Source: Sphingomonadales bacterium (GTDB lineage: Bacteria; Pseudomonadota; Alphaproteobacteria; Sphingomonadales; Sphingomonadaceae). From it: a DNA stretch of 16,849 bases. The DNA lies in assembly GCA_027489295.1 (NCBI GenBank), contig JAIYAA010000054.1, positions 1-16,849 of the forward strand, read 5' to 3'. Position 1 is the stretch's first letter, and every line of letters begins with the position of its first letter. Of the stretch, positions 1 to 8,214 are shown piece after piece. A program made the position numbers and the translations under genes. The notes under the pieces are model-generated. The model saw only the letters and a list, made by a program, of their open reading frames with translations, searched no databases and was not told where the DNA came from.

Positions 1-18
1 AGCACTGAGGAACCTGAA

Positions 19-1821
19 ATGCCGCAGTTTACGCCCCCCGTGCGCGACACGCGCTTCGTCCTCGATCGGGTCATCGGGCTCGATCGCTACACCAACCTGC
101 CGCACTTCCAGGCGGCGACCCCCGATGTGGTCGACGCGGTGCTGGAGGAAGGCGGCAAGTTCGTCGCCGAAGTGCTGTTTCCGATCAACCATAGCGGCGA
201 CCAGCAGGGCTGCGCCCGCCATGCCGATGGCAGCGTGACGACGCCGGAAGGCTTCAAGGAAGCCTATAAGCAGTTCGTCGAGAGCGGCTGGGGTACGCTG
301 AGCGCGCCGGCCGAGTTCGGCGGGCAGGGCATGCCGCACGTCGTCGCTACCGCGTTCGAGGAATATATGATCGCCTCGAACATGGCCTTTGCCATGTATC
401 CGGGCCTCACCCACGGCGCGATCGCAGCCCTTCTGGTCAAGGGCTCGGACGAGCAGAAGGCCAAGTACGTCCCCAAGATGGTCTCGGGCGAATGGGGCGG
501 CACGATGAACCTGACGGAGCCCCAGTGCGGCACCGATCTGGGCCTGATCAAGACCAAGGCCGAGCCTAATGCCGACGGCTCGTACAGCATCACCGGCACC
601 AAGATCTTCATCTCGTCGGGCGAGCATGACCTGACCAGCAACATCATCCATCTGGTGCTGGCCAAGACGCCCGGCGCGCCGGACAGCACCAAGGGCATCT
701 CGCTGTTCGTGGTGCCGAAGTTTCTGGTGAACGACGACGGTTCGCTCGGCGAGCGCAATCCCGTGTCGTGCGGCTCGATCGAGCACAAGATGGGCATCCA
801 CGCCAATTCGACCTGCGTGATGAACTATGACGGCGCCAAGGGCTGGCTGGTCGGCGACGAGATGAAGGGCCTGGCGGCCATGTTCATCATGATGAACGCC
901 GCGCGCCTCGGCGTCGGCCTGCAGGGACTCGGCATCGCCGAAGTCGCGATGCAGAACGCCGTCCAGTACGCCGGCGACCGCCGGCAGGGCCGCGCGCTGA
1001 CCGGTCCGGCGGAGCCGACCGAGAAGGCCGACACGCTGTTCGTCCACCCCGACGTGCGCCGCATGCTGATGGAGGCCAAGGCGCAGATCGAGGGTCTGCG
1101 CGCGCTCTGCCTGTGGGGGGCGCTCCAGGTCGACATGGAGCATGCCGCCGCGACCGAGGAAGAGCGCCAGCTCGCCGGCGACCTGATCGGGTTGCTCACC
1201 CCGGTGATCAAGGGCGTCGGCACCGATATCGGCTACAAGGTCGCGACCGATTGCCAGCAGGTCTATGGCGGTCATGGCTATATCGCCGAATGGGGCATGG
1301 AGCAGTATGTCCGCGATGCCCGCATCGCGATGATCTACGAAGGCACCAACGGCGTGCAAGCGATGGACCTGGTCGGCCGCAAGCTGGCGCTGAACGGCGG
1401 CCGGGCGGTGCAGGCCCTGTTCCGCGTGGTGAGCGAGGAAATCGCCGTCGCCAAGGGTCATGAAAAGCTCGCGGGCTTCGCCGAGGCGCTCGAGAAGGCC
1501 CTCGGCCATCTGCAGGGCGCAACGATGTGGCTGGCGCAGAATGGCTTCAAGAACCCGAACGAGGTTGGCGCTGGCGCCTATTCGTACATGCAGCTCACCG
1601 GCACGGTGGCGTTGGGCCTGATGTGGCTGCGCATGGCGAAGGCCGCCGCCGAGGCGCTGGAGCAGGGTGCCGAGGACGTCGCCTTCCTCGAGGCCAAGTT
1701 GGTCACCGCGCGCTTCTATGCCGAGCGGTTCCTGCCGGATGCGAGCGGCCTGCGCCGCAAGATCGAGGCGGGCAGCGAGGCGGTGATGGCGCTCGATCCC
1801 GAAATGTTCAAGGCAGCCTAA
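19..1821 (+). CDS. Acyl-CoA dehydrogenase, long DmdC-like form with C-terminal extension domain
   Basis: A flavoprotein of 600 residues that should catalyse alpha,beta-dehydrogenation of an acyl-CoA thioester and pass electrons to electron-transferring flavoprotein in the cytoplasm. Visible signatures are LTEPQCGTDLG (about residues 165-175, flavin/substrate contact region), YGGHGYIAEWG, and IYEGTNGVQAMDLVGRK, where Glu441 is the expected catalytic base. At 600 residues it is about 200 longer than classical short- or medium-chain enzymes. The extra C-terminal part (about 475-595) fits the acetyl-CoA dehydrogenase-like C-terminal domain found in the 3-methylmercaptopropionyl-CoA dehydrogenase (DmdC) group. 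In sphingomonads such paralogs usually serve fatty-acid oxidation, so a DMSP role should not be assumed. GAGGA at 7-11 supports this start. The TAA stop overlaps the stop of the convergent hydrolase gene. Family assignment is firm; the substrate is unknown. Confidence 0.95.
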   Translation: MPQFTPPVRDTRFVLDRVIGLDRYTNLPHFQAATPDVVDAVLEEGGKFVAEVLFPINHSGDQQGCARHADGSVTTPEGFKEAYKQFVESGWGTLSAPAEFGGQGMPHVVATAFEEYMIASNMAFAMYPGLTHGAIAALLVKGSDEQKAKYVPKMVSGEWGGTMNLTEPQCGTDLGLIKTKAEPNADGSYSITGTKIFISSGEHDLTSNIIHLVLAKTPGAPDSTKGISLFVVPKFLVNDDGSLGERNPVSCGSIEHKMGIHANSTCVMNYDGAKGWLVGDEMKGLAAMFIMMNAARLGVGLQGLGIAEVAMQNAVQYAGDRRQGRALTGPAEPTEKADTLFVHPDVRRMLMEAKAQIEGLRALCLWGALQVDMEHAAATEEERQLAGDLIGLLTPVIKGVGTDIGYKVATDCQQVYGGHGYIAEWGMEQYVRDARIAMIYEGTNGVQAMDLVGRKLALNGGRAVQALFRVVSEEIAVAKGHEKLAGFAEALEKALGHLQGATMWLAQNGFKNPNEVGAGAYSYMQLTGTVALGLMWLRMAKAAAEALEQGAEDVAFLEAKLVTARFYAERFLPDASGLRRKIEAGSEAVMALDPEMFKAA

Positions 1822-3209
1822 TCGCTGCCGGACGGTGACGAGGCCGGCGTAGCGGGAGCCGCTGCGCCGGCCTTGTTTTGCGGCGGTGCCTTGCGGCGAA
1901 CCCCGTCGAGCGGCGCGGGCTCCGCGGTGGGCATGGGCGTGGGTGTCGCCACGGGTGCGGGCGGCACCTGGCGGCGCATGCACTGGGCCGGGCTCGGGCG
2001 GCGGAACTGCTCGCAGTTCCACAGCGCCTTCACATACTGGACCTTCTCGTCGCGCAGATAGCTGAACGACATGGCCGCCGCCTGCTCGCCGGTGGGCGGC
2101 AGGCGCGCCGGCTTCTTGAACGCATCCAGCCAGGCCATGAACTTGCAATAGGGCCGATCGCCGCAGGTGCGCAGCGCCAGCGCGGGATAGAGATCCGCCA
2201 ACATGTCGTCGGGCAGCGTTACCAGGAACACGTTCTGGTCGCCGGCGACCGCGGCGGGCACCGCGCTCGCCGGGATCGCGCCGGCGGCCTTGTTGACGTC
2301 GAACAGCAGCCCGGTGGCGCCGGGATCGCCTGCCGGCCCGGCACCGTCCGTCGTGCCGCCCAGATGTGCGGGCGAGAGCTTCGCAAGCTGCGCGATGTTG
2401 GGCTCGTCCGCGACATAGGCGCGGTTGAAGGCGGGCGGCGTGCCCCACCAGCCGGCCCAGCGGAAGAACAGATGGGTGTGCAGCGCGACGATCTTGTCGA
2501 GGCTGGCGCTCCAATAGGGCACCACCCAATCGGTGTGATAATGGGTCGCGTGGCCCACGGGGCGGAACACCGCGCCGTGCAGCGCCATCTTCGCGATCTC
2601 CCGCGCCCGTGCCCAGGCGACCGGCGTGGGCGACCAGCGCAGCAGCGCGCCGTCGCAGCTGAAGGTGAACTGGCAGCCGGTGCTGCGCTCCGACCCCTGG
2701 AACACCACGCCGCACACCGTCTTGGGGAAGGCCGGGTGACGGACGCGGTTGAGGATCACCTGCGCCACTGCGCGCTCGCCGAGCGCGTCGTCGCCCGCTT
2801 CGTAGATTCCGGCGGCCGCCAGGCAATCCAGCGCCCGCGCCTGACTGTCGACCGAGCCGATCAGGCGGAACGGGCGCGCGGCCGGGTTCGGATCGGTCGA
2901 GAAGGGGATACCGGCGTTGAAGGCGCGGGCGTCGTCGGGCGACAGATCGGCGATCGCGACGGGCTCGACGGGCGGCAGCTCTTCCTTCGGCACGACGCGG
3001 TTGGGCAGGGCCACGGGCGGAACCCGGTGCGGCCGATGCGGCAGCCGGGGCGCGTTGAGCACCAGCAATGCCGGCACCACCAGCGCGGCGAGCGCAACGA
3101 GGCCCAGGACCAGGCGCAGCCAGGCGGGAACGGAAGCGGAGGGAAGACGTGGCGTCACAGGCGGTTGCGGTGTTCTCGATCGAAGGTGGCTGGCCTTATC
3201 CCAAAGCAT
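1818..3209 (-). CDS. SleB-type cell wall hydrolase, membrane-anchored
   Basis: Predicted peptidoglycan hydrolase of the SleB/Hydrolase_2 family, probably a lytic transglycosylase acting in the periplasm. The catalytic domain spans about residues 120-250: YEAGDDALGERAVAQVILNR holds the likely catalytic Glu137, followed by the family block FPKTVCGVVFQ, CQFTFSCDG and ATHYHTDWVVPYW. Residues 31-51 form one membrane segment after a basic N-terminus, so a signal anchor is likely. The C-terminal tail is rich in Pro and Ala. I chose the ATG at 3209 (463 residues). The same frame is open up to 3290, but those 27 extra codons encode a Pro/Gly/Arg-rich leader and would leave only 34 bases to the divergent antiporter gene. 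Neither start has a clear ribosome binding site. The gene runs tail to tail into the acyl-CoA dehydrogenase. The role (wall turnover or daughter-cell separation) is inferred. Confidence 0.88.
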   Translation of the reverse strand: MLWDKASHLRSRTPQPPVTPRLPSASVPAWLRLVLGLVALAALVVPALLVLNAPRLPHRPHRVPPVALPNRVVPKEELPPVEPVAIADLSPDDARAFNAGIPFSTDPNPAARPFRLIGSVDSQARALDCLAAAGIYEAGDDALGERAVAQVILNRVRHPAFPKTVCGVVFQGSERSTGCQFTFSCDGALLRWSPTPVAWARAREIAKMALHGAVFRPVGHATHYHTDWVVPYWSASLDKIVALHTHLFFRWAGWWGTPPAFNRAYVADEPNIAQLAKLSPAHLGGTTDGAGPAGDPGATGLLFDVNKAAGAIPASAVPAAVAGDQNVFLVTLPDDMLADLYPALALRTCGDRPYCKFMAWLDAFKKPARLPPTGEQAAAMSFSYLRDEKVQYVKALWNCEQFRRPSPAQCMRRQVPPAPVATPTPMPTAEPAPLDGVRRKAPPQNKAGAAAPATPASSPSGSD

Positions 3210-3324
3210 CCGGCGTGGGAACCGCCCTGGGCCCGGTCGATCCGGACCGGAACCGACATGGATGGGAACCGTATTGCAGATGGGCACCATCCTATCGCAG
3301 CTTCAACCAAGGTAGCTTCTCCAC

Positions 3325-5142
3325 ATGCATCAACCCGCGCTCGTCATCGCGCTGATCGGGGCACTCGGGATCGGCGCGCAGTGGATCGCGTGGCGGACCG
3401 GCTGGCCGGCGATCGCGCTGATGCTGGTTGCCGGTGTGCTGGCCGGACCGGTAACGGGCGTCATCGTTCCCCACGCCGTGTTCGGCGACCTGCTCGAACC
3501 AATCGTCTCGATTGCGGTGGCGCTTATCCTGTTCGAAGGGGGGCTGAGCCTCAACTTCCGCGAGCTGCGTCGCACCGACGGTGCCGTGACCCGGCTCGTA
3601 CTTCTGGGCGTTCCGATCGGCTGGGGGCTGGGCACGCTGGCACTCTATTATGCCGCCGGGCTCGTCTGGCCGGTGGCGACGCTGTTCGCGGGCATTCTCG
3701 TCGTCACGGGCCCCACCGTGGTGCTGCCGCTGCTCCGCCAGAGCAACGTCGCGCAGCGGCCGCGCGCGATCCTGAAATGGGAAGCGATCGTTAACGATCC
3801 GATCGGCGCGCTGTGCGGGTTGGTAACCTACGAATATCTGCGCCGCTCCGGCGACGGCGGCACGCTGCTCAGCGTGCTGGGTTCGCTGCTCGCCGCCAGC
3901 CTTGTGGCGGGCCTGATCGGCTATGGGGTCGCCAGGGCGCTCGGCTGGGCGTTCCAGCGCGGGCATGTGCCGGAATATCTCAAGGCGCCGGTGCTGCTCG
4001 TCGCCGTCATCGGCGTGTTCGTCGGGTCCAATGTGATCCAGCAGGAAACCGGGCTGATCACGGTGACGGTGATGGGCGTGGCGTTGGCCAATATGCGGCT
4101 CGATTCGCTGCGGGATATCCACCCGTTCAAGGAAAACGTCACCGTCCTCCTCATCTCGGGCGTGTTCGTGCTGCTCTCGGCCTCGCTCGATCTCGAGGTG
4201 CTGCGGCATTTCGAGTGGCGATTTCTCGCCTTCCTCGCCGCGTTGCTCTTCCTGGTGCGTCCGATCACCGTGCTGCTGAGTCTCGCCTTCACCAAGGTGC
4301 CGTGGAACGAGCGGCTACTCGTCGCCTGGATCGCACCGCGGGGCATCGTCGCGGTGGCGATCTCGGGGCTGTTCGCGCTGCGGCTCGACAAGCTGGGGTA
4401 TAGCGACGGCTCGATTCTGGTAACGCTGTCCTTCGCCGTGGTGGTGGCGACGATCGTCGCGCATGGTTTCTCTATCGGGCCCGTCGCCCGGCTGTTGAAG
4501 GTGACCGGCGCCACCGAGCGCGGCCTGCTCATTGTTGGCGGCACGCCGTGGAGCCTGGCACTGGCCGAGCAGCTCCGTCAGCTGGAGGTGCCGGTTACGA
4601 TCTGCGACACCAGTTGGCAGCGGCTGCGGCCCGCGCGCTCTGCCGGCATCCCCACCTATCATGGCGAGATCCTCGCCGAGGCGACCGAGGATCGGCTGGA
4701 CCTGTCGCAGTTCCAGGTGCTTGCCGCGACCAGCGACAACGAGGCATACAATGCGCTGGTCTGCAACGAATTCGCCCCAGAAATCGGCCGCGACAATGTC
4801 TACCAGCTCGGCAGCGGTGGCGGCGACGAGGATGCGCGGGCGCTGCCCGAGTCGCTCCGCGGCCGCGCGCTGTTCACCAGCGGCCACGGCGTCGAGGAGA
4901 TCGTCGAGCGCGATCGCGACGGCTGGAGCTTCCGCAAGACCCGGCTGACCGAACAGTTCGACTTCGATGCCGCCAAGGCCGACCTGCCCGATGCCGCGGA
5001 CATGCTGCTGCTGGTGCGCAAGGGCGGGCTGCTCCGCTTCTTCTCGCACGCCAGCCGGCCGACGCCGCAGCCTGGCGACACGATCATCTCGTACGTGCCC
5101 CCCGTGCCGGCGGCGCGACGGCTTCAGGAGGAGGTTGCATGA
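3325..5142 (+). CDS. CPA1-type cation/proton antiporter with TrkA-N-like C-terminal domain
   Basis: Inner-membrane sodium (or potassium)/proton antiporter of 605 residues. The first 390 or so residues form a hydrophobic domain of about 12-13 segments with NhaP/CPA1 landmarks: LFEGGLSL (69-76), VTGPTVVLPLLRQSNV (127-142), EAIVNDPIGA (153-162) with the ion-binding pair Asn157-Asp158, and APRGIVAVAISG (from residue 337) with a conserved Arg339. A soluble domain follows. It starts with RGLLIVGGTPWSLALAEQL (from 399), which looks like a degenerate TrkA-N/RCK Rossmann fold that could sense a nucleotide. The start is the only good ATG; AAGG at 3309-3312 is slightly distant. The stop overlaps the ATG of the downstream lipoprotein gene, implying coupled translation. 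The ion preference cannot be read from sequence. Confidence 0.93.
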   Translation: MHQPALVIALIGALGIGAQWIAWRTGWPAIALMLVAGVLAGPVTGVIVPHAVFGDLLEPIVSIAVALILFEGGLSLNFRELRRTDGAVTRLVLLGVPIGWGLGTLALYYAAGLVWPVATLFAGILVVTGPTVVLPLLRQSNVAQRPRAILKWEAIVNDPIGALCGLVTYEYLRRSGDGGTLLSVLGSLLAASLVAGLIGYGVARALGWAFQRGHVPEYLKAPVLLVAVIGVFVGSNVIQQETGLITVTVMGVALANMRLDSLRDIHPFKENVTVLLISGVFVLLSASLDLEVLRHFEWRFLAFLAALLFLVRPITVLLSLAFTKVPWNERLLVAWIAPRGIVAVAISGLFALRLDKLGYSDGSILVTLSFAVVVATIVAHGFSIGPVARLLKVTGATERGLLIVGGTPWSLALAEQLRQLEVPVTICDTSWQRLRPARSAGIPTYHGEILAEATEDRLDLSQFQVLAATSDNEAYNALVCNEFAPEIGRDNVYQLGSGGGDEDARALPESLRGRALFTSGHGVEEIVERDRDGWSFRKTRLTEQFDFDAAKADLPDAADMLLLVRKGGLLRFFSHASRPTPQPGDTIISYVPPVPAARRLQEEVA

Positions 5143-5768
5143 GCAGATGGGCGATGCTGGCGCTCTTGGGTGTTTTGGGAGGGTGCGAGGCCCGCGAGGC
5201 CCCGCGCGACAATGTGGTGGCGGAGAACAAAAGCATTCTCGCCGATAACGCGGTGGCGAACGACGGCGCGGTCGAAGCACCCAAGTCGATCCTGCGCCCG
5301 GACGTTATGCCCGACGAAGTGGTGAAGCCGGCTCCCAAGCCGATCGATCTGGTCGTGCCGTTCGGTGCCTCGGGTCTCAAGCTCGACGATTCCGGCCGCG
5401 CCCTGATCGACGAAATGCTGGCCAATGCTACGACCGCGGCTGGCGGCGCGATCACGATCAGCGGCCACACCGACACGCGCGGCAACGACCGCGACAACCT
5501 CCTCGCCTCGCGCAAGCGGGCCGAGGCGGTGCGCGACTATCTGCTGTCGAAAGGCGTCGCGGCGGATCGGATGACGGTGGTCGCGCTTGGCGAGACCCGC
5601 GCTTTGGTGCCCAATGCCAAGCCGGATGGCAGCGACGATCCCGAGGCGCGGGCGAAAAACCGCCGGGTGGAGGTCCAGGTGACGCTTCCAGGAGCTGCGG
5701 CGTCGCTACGGGCCGCGCCGGAGAATGGAATGGCAGAGACTTCGGCCGTTGATTCCAAGAAACAGTGA
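5139..5768 (+). CDS. OmpA-domain lipoprotein
   Basis: Predicted outer-membrane lipoprotein of 209 residues that binds peptidoglycan through an OmpA C-terminal domain. A short hydrophobic signal ends in the lipobox LGGC, with Cys16 as the lipidation site and Glu17 after it, which does not suggest inner-membrane retention. A linker with repeated DNAVAND-type acidic segments follows. The OmpA domain (about 70-183) shows DLVVPFGASGLKLDDSGRAL, ITISGHTDTRGND (about 105-117), LLASRKRAEAVRDYLLSKGV and ARAKNRRVEVQV, which holds the typical diaminopimelate-contacting Asp and Arg positions. A purine-rich ribosome binding site (AGGAGGAGG, 5126-5134) lies inside the end of the antiporter gene, and the two overlap as ATGA. 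The open frame extends further back, but that part is antiporter coding sequence in another frame. Co-expression with the antiporter suggests an envelope or salt-stress role (inference). Confidence 0.92.
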   Translation: MSRWAMLALLGVLGGCEAREAPRDNVVAENKSILADNAVANDGAVEAPKSILRPDVMPDEVVKPAPKPIDLVVPFGASGLKLDDSGRALIDEMLANATTAAGGAITISGHTDTRGNDRDNLLASRKRAEAVRDYLLSKGVAADRMTVVALGETRALVPNAKPDGSDDPEARAKNRRVEVQVTLPGAAASLRAAPENGMAETSAVDSKKQ

Positions 5769-5770
5769 TA

Positions 5771-5819
5771 GAAAATAAGTCCATGTTATCCCGGTGAAAG
5801 TCGGGATAACATGGACTTA
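5771..5819 (-). terminator. Candidate intrinsic terminator of the cysK operon, using the palindrome
   Basis: Read on the minus strand, the long hairpin is followed at once by TTTTCTAT (complement of 5768-5775), giving a stem plus short U-tract about 90 bases past the cysK stop. On the plus strand no T-run follows, so it would act mainly for cysK. The stem is A/T-rich at its base and G/C-rich at its tip, unlike a classical terminator, so this is a candidate only. Confidence 0.5.
5776..5819. repeat. REP-like palindrome, 18-bp perfect arms
   Basis: The arms TAAGTCCATGTTATCCCG (5776-5793) and CGGGATAACATGGACTTA (5802-5819) are exact reverse complements around an 8-base loop, GTGAAAGT. The core CCCGGTGAAAGTCGGG matches the CCGGCGAAAGCCGG type of intergenic palindrome familiar from sphingomonads. 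A related copy in opposite orientation lies 37 bases further on. Confidence 0.85.
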
Positions 5820-5855
5820 ACGGTGCGGCTCTTGCTGGGAGCGAGGGGCGAACGT

Positions 5856-5875
5856 ATCCCGGCTTTCGCCGGGAT
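5856..5875. repeat. REP-like palindrome, second inverted copy
   Basis: ATCCCGGC (5856-5863) and GCCGGGAT (5868-5875) pair perfectly around TTTC. Its minus-strand reading, GTCATCCCGGCGAAAGCCGGGAT, resembles the core of the copy at 5776-5819, so the two units face each other like a bacterial interspersed mosaic element. The remaining bases between 5769 and 5909 hold no gene I can see. Confidence 0.7.
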
Positions 5876-5909
5876 GACGCGGGCGGGGGGACACCCCTCC
5901 CATCCCCGA

Positions 5910-6830
5910 TCAGCTCTCGGGCAGGAAGTCGGGCACGCTCAGATAGCGCTCGCCGGTATCGTAGTTGAAGCCGAGCACGCGCACGCCGTCGGGCAGGTCG
6001 GGCAGCTTCTGGAGGATGCCCGCCAGCGTCGCGCCCGAGGAAATGCCCACCAGCATGCCCTCTTCGGCGGCCGAGCGGCGCGCCATGTCCTTGGCGACGG
6101 CGGCATCGACCTTGATCACGCCGTCGATCGCGTCGGTATGCAGGTTCTTCGGCACGAACCCCGCGCCGATGCCCTGGATCGGGTGCGGGCCCGGCTGGCC
6201 GCCCGAGATCACCGGCGAAAGCTCCGGCTCGACGGCATAGACCTTGAGCGCCGGCCATTCCTTCTTCAGCGCCTCGGCAACGCCGGTAATGTGGCCGCCG
6301 GTGCCGACGCCGGTGATGATCACGTCGATCGGCGTGTCGCGGAAGTCGTTCAGGATTTCCTGCGCCGTGGTGCGTACATGCACGGCGACGTTCGCAGCGT
6401 TTTCGAACTGCTGCGGCATCCACGCACCGGGGGTGCTCTCGACGATTTCGAGCGCACGCTCGATCGCGCCCTTCATGCCCTTTTCGCGCGGGGTGAGGTC
6501 GAAGCTGGCGCCATAGGCGAGCATTAGCCGGCGGCGTTCGAGCGACATGCTCTCCGGCATCACCAAGATCAGCTTGTAGCCCTTCACCGCCGCGACCATC
6601 GCCAGGCCGACGCCGGTGTTGCCGCTGGTCGGCTCGACGATCGTGCCGCCGGGCTTGAGGCTGCCGTCCGCCTCCGCCGCCTCGATCATCGCCAGCGCGA
6701 TGCGGTCCTTGATCGAACCGCCCGGGTTCGAGCGTTCGGACTTGATCCACACCTCGGCGCCGGGGAACAGCTTCTGCACGCGGACGTGCGGCGTATTGCC
6801 GATCGTCTCCAGGATCGTATGGGCCTTCAT
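5910..6830 (-). CDS. cysK: Cysteine synthase (O-acetylserine sulfhydrylase)
   Basis: Cytoplasmic PLP enzyme of 306 residues that makes L-cysteine from O-acetylserine and sulfide, the last step of sulfate assimilation. Key elements are [10 protein letters not shown] with the PLP lysine Lys41, PTSGNTG (67-73, substrate loop), [11 protein letters not shown] (174-184, PLP phosphate loop), [15 protein letters not shown] (216-230) and ISSGAT (263-268). Length and motif order match CysK/CysM enzymes throughout. The start at 6830 is preceded by AAGGAGATGACGAC (AGGAG with 8-base spacing), which lies inside the upstream permease gene. The two genes overlap as ATGA, so translation is probably coupled. 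The open frame continues upstream, but that part is permease coding sequence in another frame. CysK versus CysM cannot be fully separated here; CysK fits better. Confidence 0.96.
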   Translation of the reverse strand: MKAHTILETIGNTPHVRVQKLFPGAEVWIKSERSNPGGSIKDRIALAMIEAAEADGSLKPGGTIVEPTSGNTGVGLAMVAAVKGYKLILVMPESMSLERRRLMLAYGASFDLTPREKGMKGAIERALEIVESTPGAWMPQQFENAANVAVHVRTTAQEILNDFRDTPIDVIITGVGTGGHITGVAEALKKEWPALKVYAVEPELSPVISGGQPGPHPIQGIGAGFVPKNLHTDAIDGVIKVDAAVAKDMARRSAAEEGMLVGISSGATLAGILQKLPDLPDGVRVLGFNYDTGERYLSVPDFLPES

Positions 6831-8149
6831 GTCGTCATCTCCTTGGGAGGAACTTCGAGGGTGGCCGGGGGATCGAAGGTTCGAGCCCGCTTGAGTTCGG
6901 GGAATAGCTTCGCCCACAGGGCCGTGACAAGGATCGCGCCGATGCCCCCGCCGATCACCGCCGCGACGGGGCCGATTAGCGCGGCGAGGAAGCCGCTTTC
7001 GGCCTCGCCCAGCTCGTTCGAACCGGAAATGAACAGCGTCGAGACCGCGCCGACGCGCCCGCGCATCTCGTCCGGCGTGTAGAGCTGGATCAGCGACTGG
7101 CGGACATAGACCGAGACCATGTCGGCCGCGCCCAGTACGAACAAAGCGGCGAGCGAGAGCAGCACGGCCGGCGAGAGGTCGGTGCCGATCGCCTTGGGGC
7201 CGAGCACCGGCACCAGCAGCGGGGCGGCCGCGCCGAACACCACCGTCGCCAGGCCGAACAGCGCGACCGCGACCAGCATCTTCACGCCCACATTGGTCTT
7301 GAGCGGGCGCCACGAGAAGAACAGAGCCGTCACCACCGCACCCAACGCAGGGGCAGCGCGAAGGTGCCCGAGGCCCTCGGATCCCACTTGCAGGATATCA
7401 CGCGCGTAGACGGGTAGCATCGCCGTCGCGCCGCCGAGCAGCACCGCGAACAGATCGAGCGAGATCGCGCCGAGCACCAGCCGGTTGCGGCGGACATAAT
7501 GCAGGCCGTCAACCATCTGCGACCAGGGGCTGCCGGTGAACTTGCGCGCGGCGGTGGGCACCGGGCCGATCAGGAACAGCATCAGCAGCGAGACGAGGAA
7601 CAGCCCGCCGGACACGGCATAGGCCGCCCAGGAGGCGGCGGCGTAGAGATAGCCGCCCATCGCCGGGCCGATCACGGTGCCGCTCTGCCAGGCGAGCGAA
7701 CTGAGCGCGATCGCCGTCGGCAGGATGCCCTTGGGCACCAGGTTGGGCGCCAGCGCGCCGAGCGCAGGGCTCACGAACGCGCGGGCAACGCCGAGCAGCG
7801 CGGCGATCGCGAACAGATGCGGCAGGGTGATGGTGTGCCGCCAGGTCAGCCAGGCAAGGGCGAGCGCGCAGCCCGCCTCCAGCGCCACCGCGCCCCGCGC
7901 GATCCAGCGCCGGTCGATCCGGTCCGCCACCCAGCCGGCGAACAGCGACAGGAACAGCAGCGGCAGGAACTGCGCCACGCCGATCATGCCAAGCTGGAAG
8001 GCAGCTTCCTTGATGCCCATCGACCGCCGGGCGATGTCATAGACCTGCCAGCCGATCACGATCACCATCGCCATCTGGCCGAGCGTGGCGGCGAGGCGGG
8101 CGACGAAATAGGCGCGAAAATTGCCGATGGCGAAGGGATGTTGGGCCAT
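6827..8149 (-). CDS. MFS permease, EntS-like (MFS_3) group
   Basis: Inner-membrane transporter of 440 residues with about 12 hydrophobic segments. The start [33 protein letters not shown] and the loop 2-3 motif [17 protein letters not shown] (about 71-87) are typical of the EntS/MFS_3 branch of the major facilitator superfamily, whose members mostly export small molecules such as siderophores or drugs. A second motif-A-like stretch, [13 protein letters not shown], lies in the C-terminal half. I start at the ATG at 8149, with AAGAG upstream. An in-frame TTG at 8185 would add 12 basic residues and is less likely. It sits between a DHA2 permease (65-base gap) and cysK (4-base overlap), suggesting a three-gene operon. 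Export of a thiol or cysteine-derived compound is possible but only inferred from position. Confidence 0.9.
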   Translation of the reverse strand: MAQHPFAIGNFRAYFVARLAATLGQMAMVIVIGWQVYDIARRSMGIKEAAFQLGMIGVAQFLPLLFLSLFAGWVADRIDRRWIARGAVALEAGCALALAWLTWRHTITLPHLFAIAALLGVARAFVSPALGALAPNLVPKGILPTAIALSSLAWQSGTVIGPAMGGYLYAAASWAAYAVSGGLFLVSLLMLFLIGPVPTAARKFTGSPWSQMVDGLHYVRRNRLVLGAISLDLFAVLLGGATAMLPVYARDILQVGSEGLGHLRAAPALGAVVTALFFSWRPLKTNVGVKMLVAVALFGLATVVFGAAAPLLVPVLGPKAIGTDLSPAVLLSLAALFVLGAADMVSVYVRQSLIQLYTPDEMRGRVGAVSTLFISGSNELGEAESGFLAALIGPVAAVIGGGIGAILVTALWAKLFPELKRARTFDPPATLEVPPKEMTT

Positions 8150-8214
8150 GGGGACGCTCTTGGCGCGCAGCCGCCGCCCACGCAATGCCTGCGTAGATTG
8201 GGGCCGCTAAAGCT

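Noticed and set aside
3210..3290. Extended N-terminus of the wall hydrolase from ATG 3290
   Set aside because: The extra 27 residues are Pro/Gly/Arg-rich, have no properly spaced ribosome site, and would leave 34 bases for two divergent promoters.
1878..3794. A 638-codon open frame on the plus strand spanning the wall hydrolase (antisense) and the start of the antiporter
   Set aside because: It runs across two well-supported genes in other frames and encodes an Arg/Gly/Ala-rich sequence without family features.
4315..5280. A 321-codon minus-strand frame antisense to the antiporter and lipoprotein genes
   Set aside because: The composition is low-complexity Arg/Pro/Gln, and both plus-strand genes here have clear domains.
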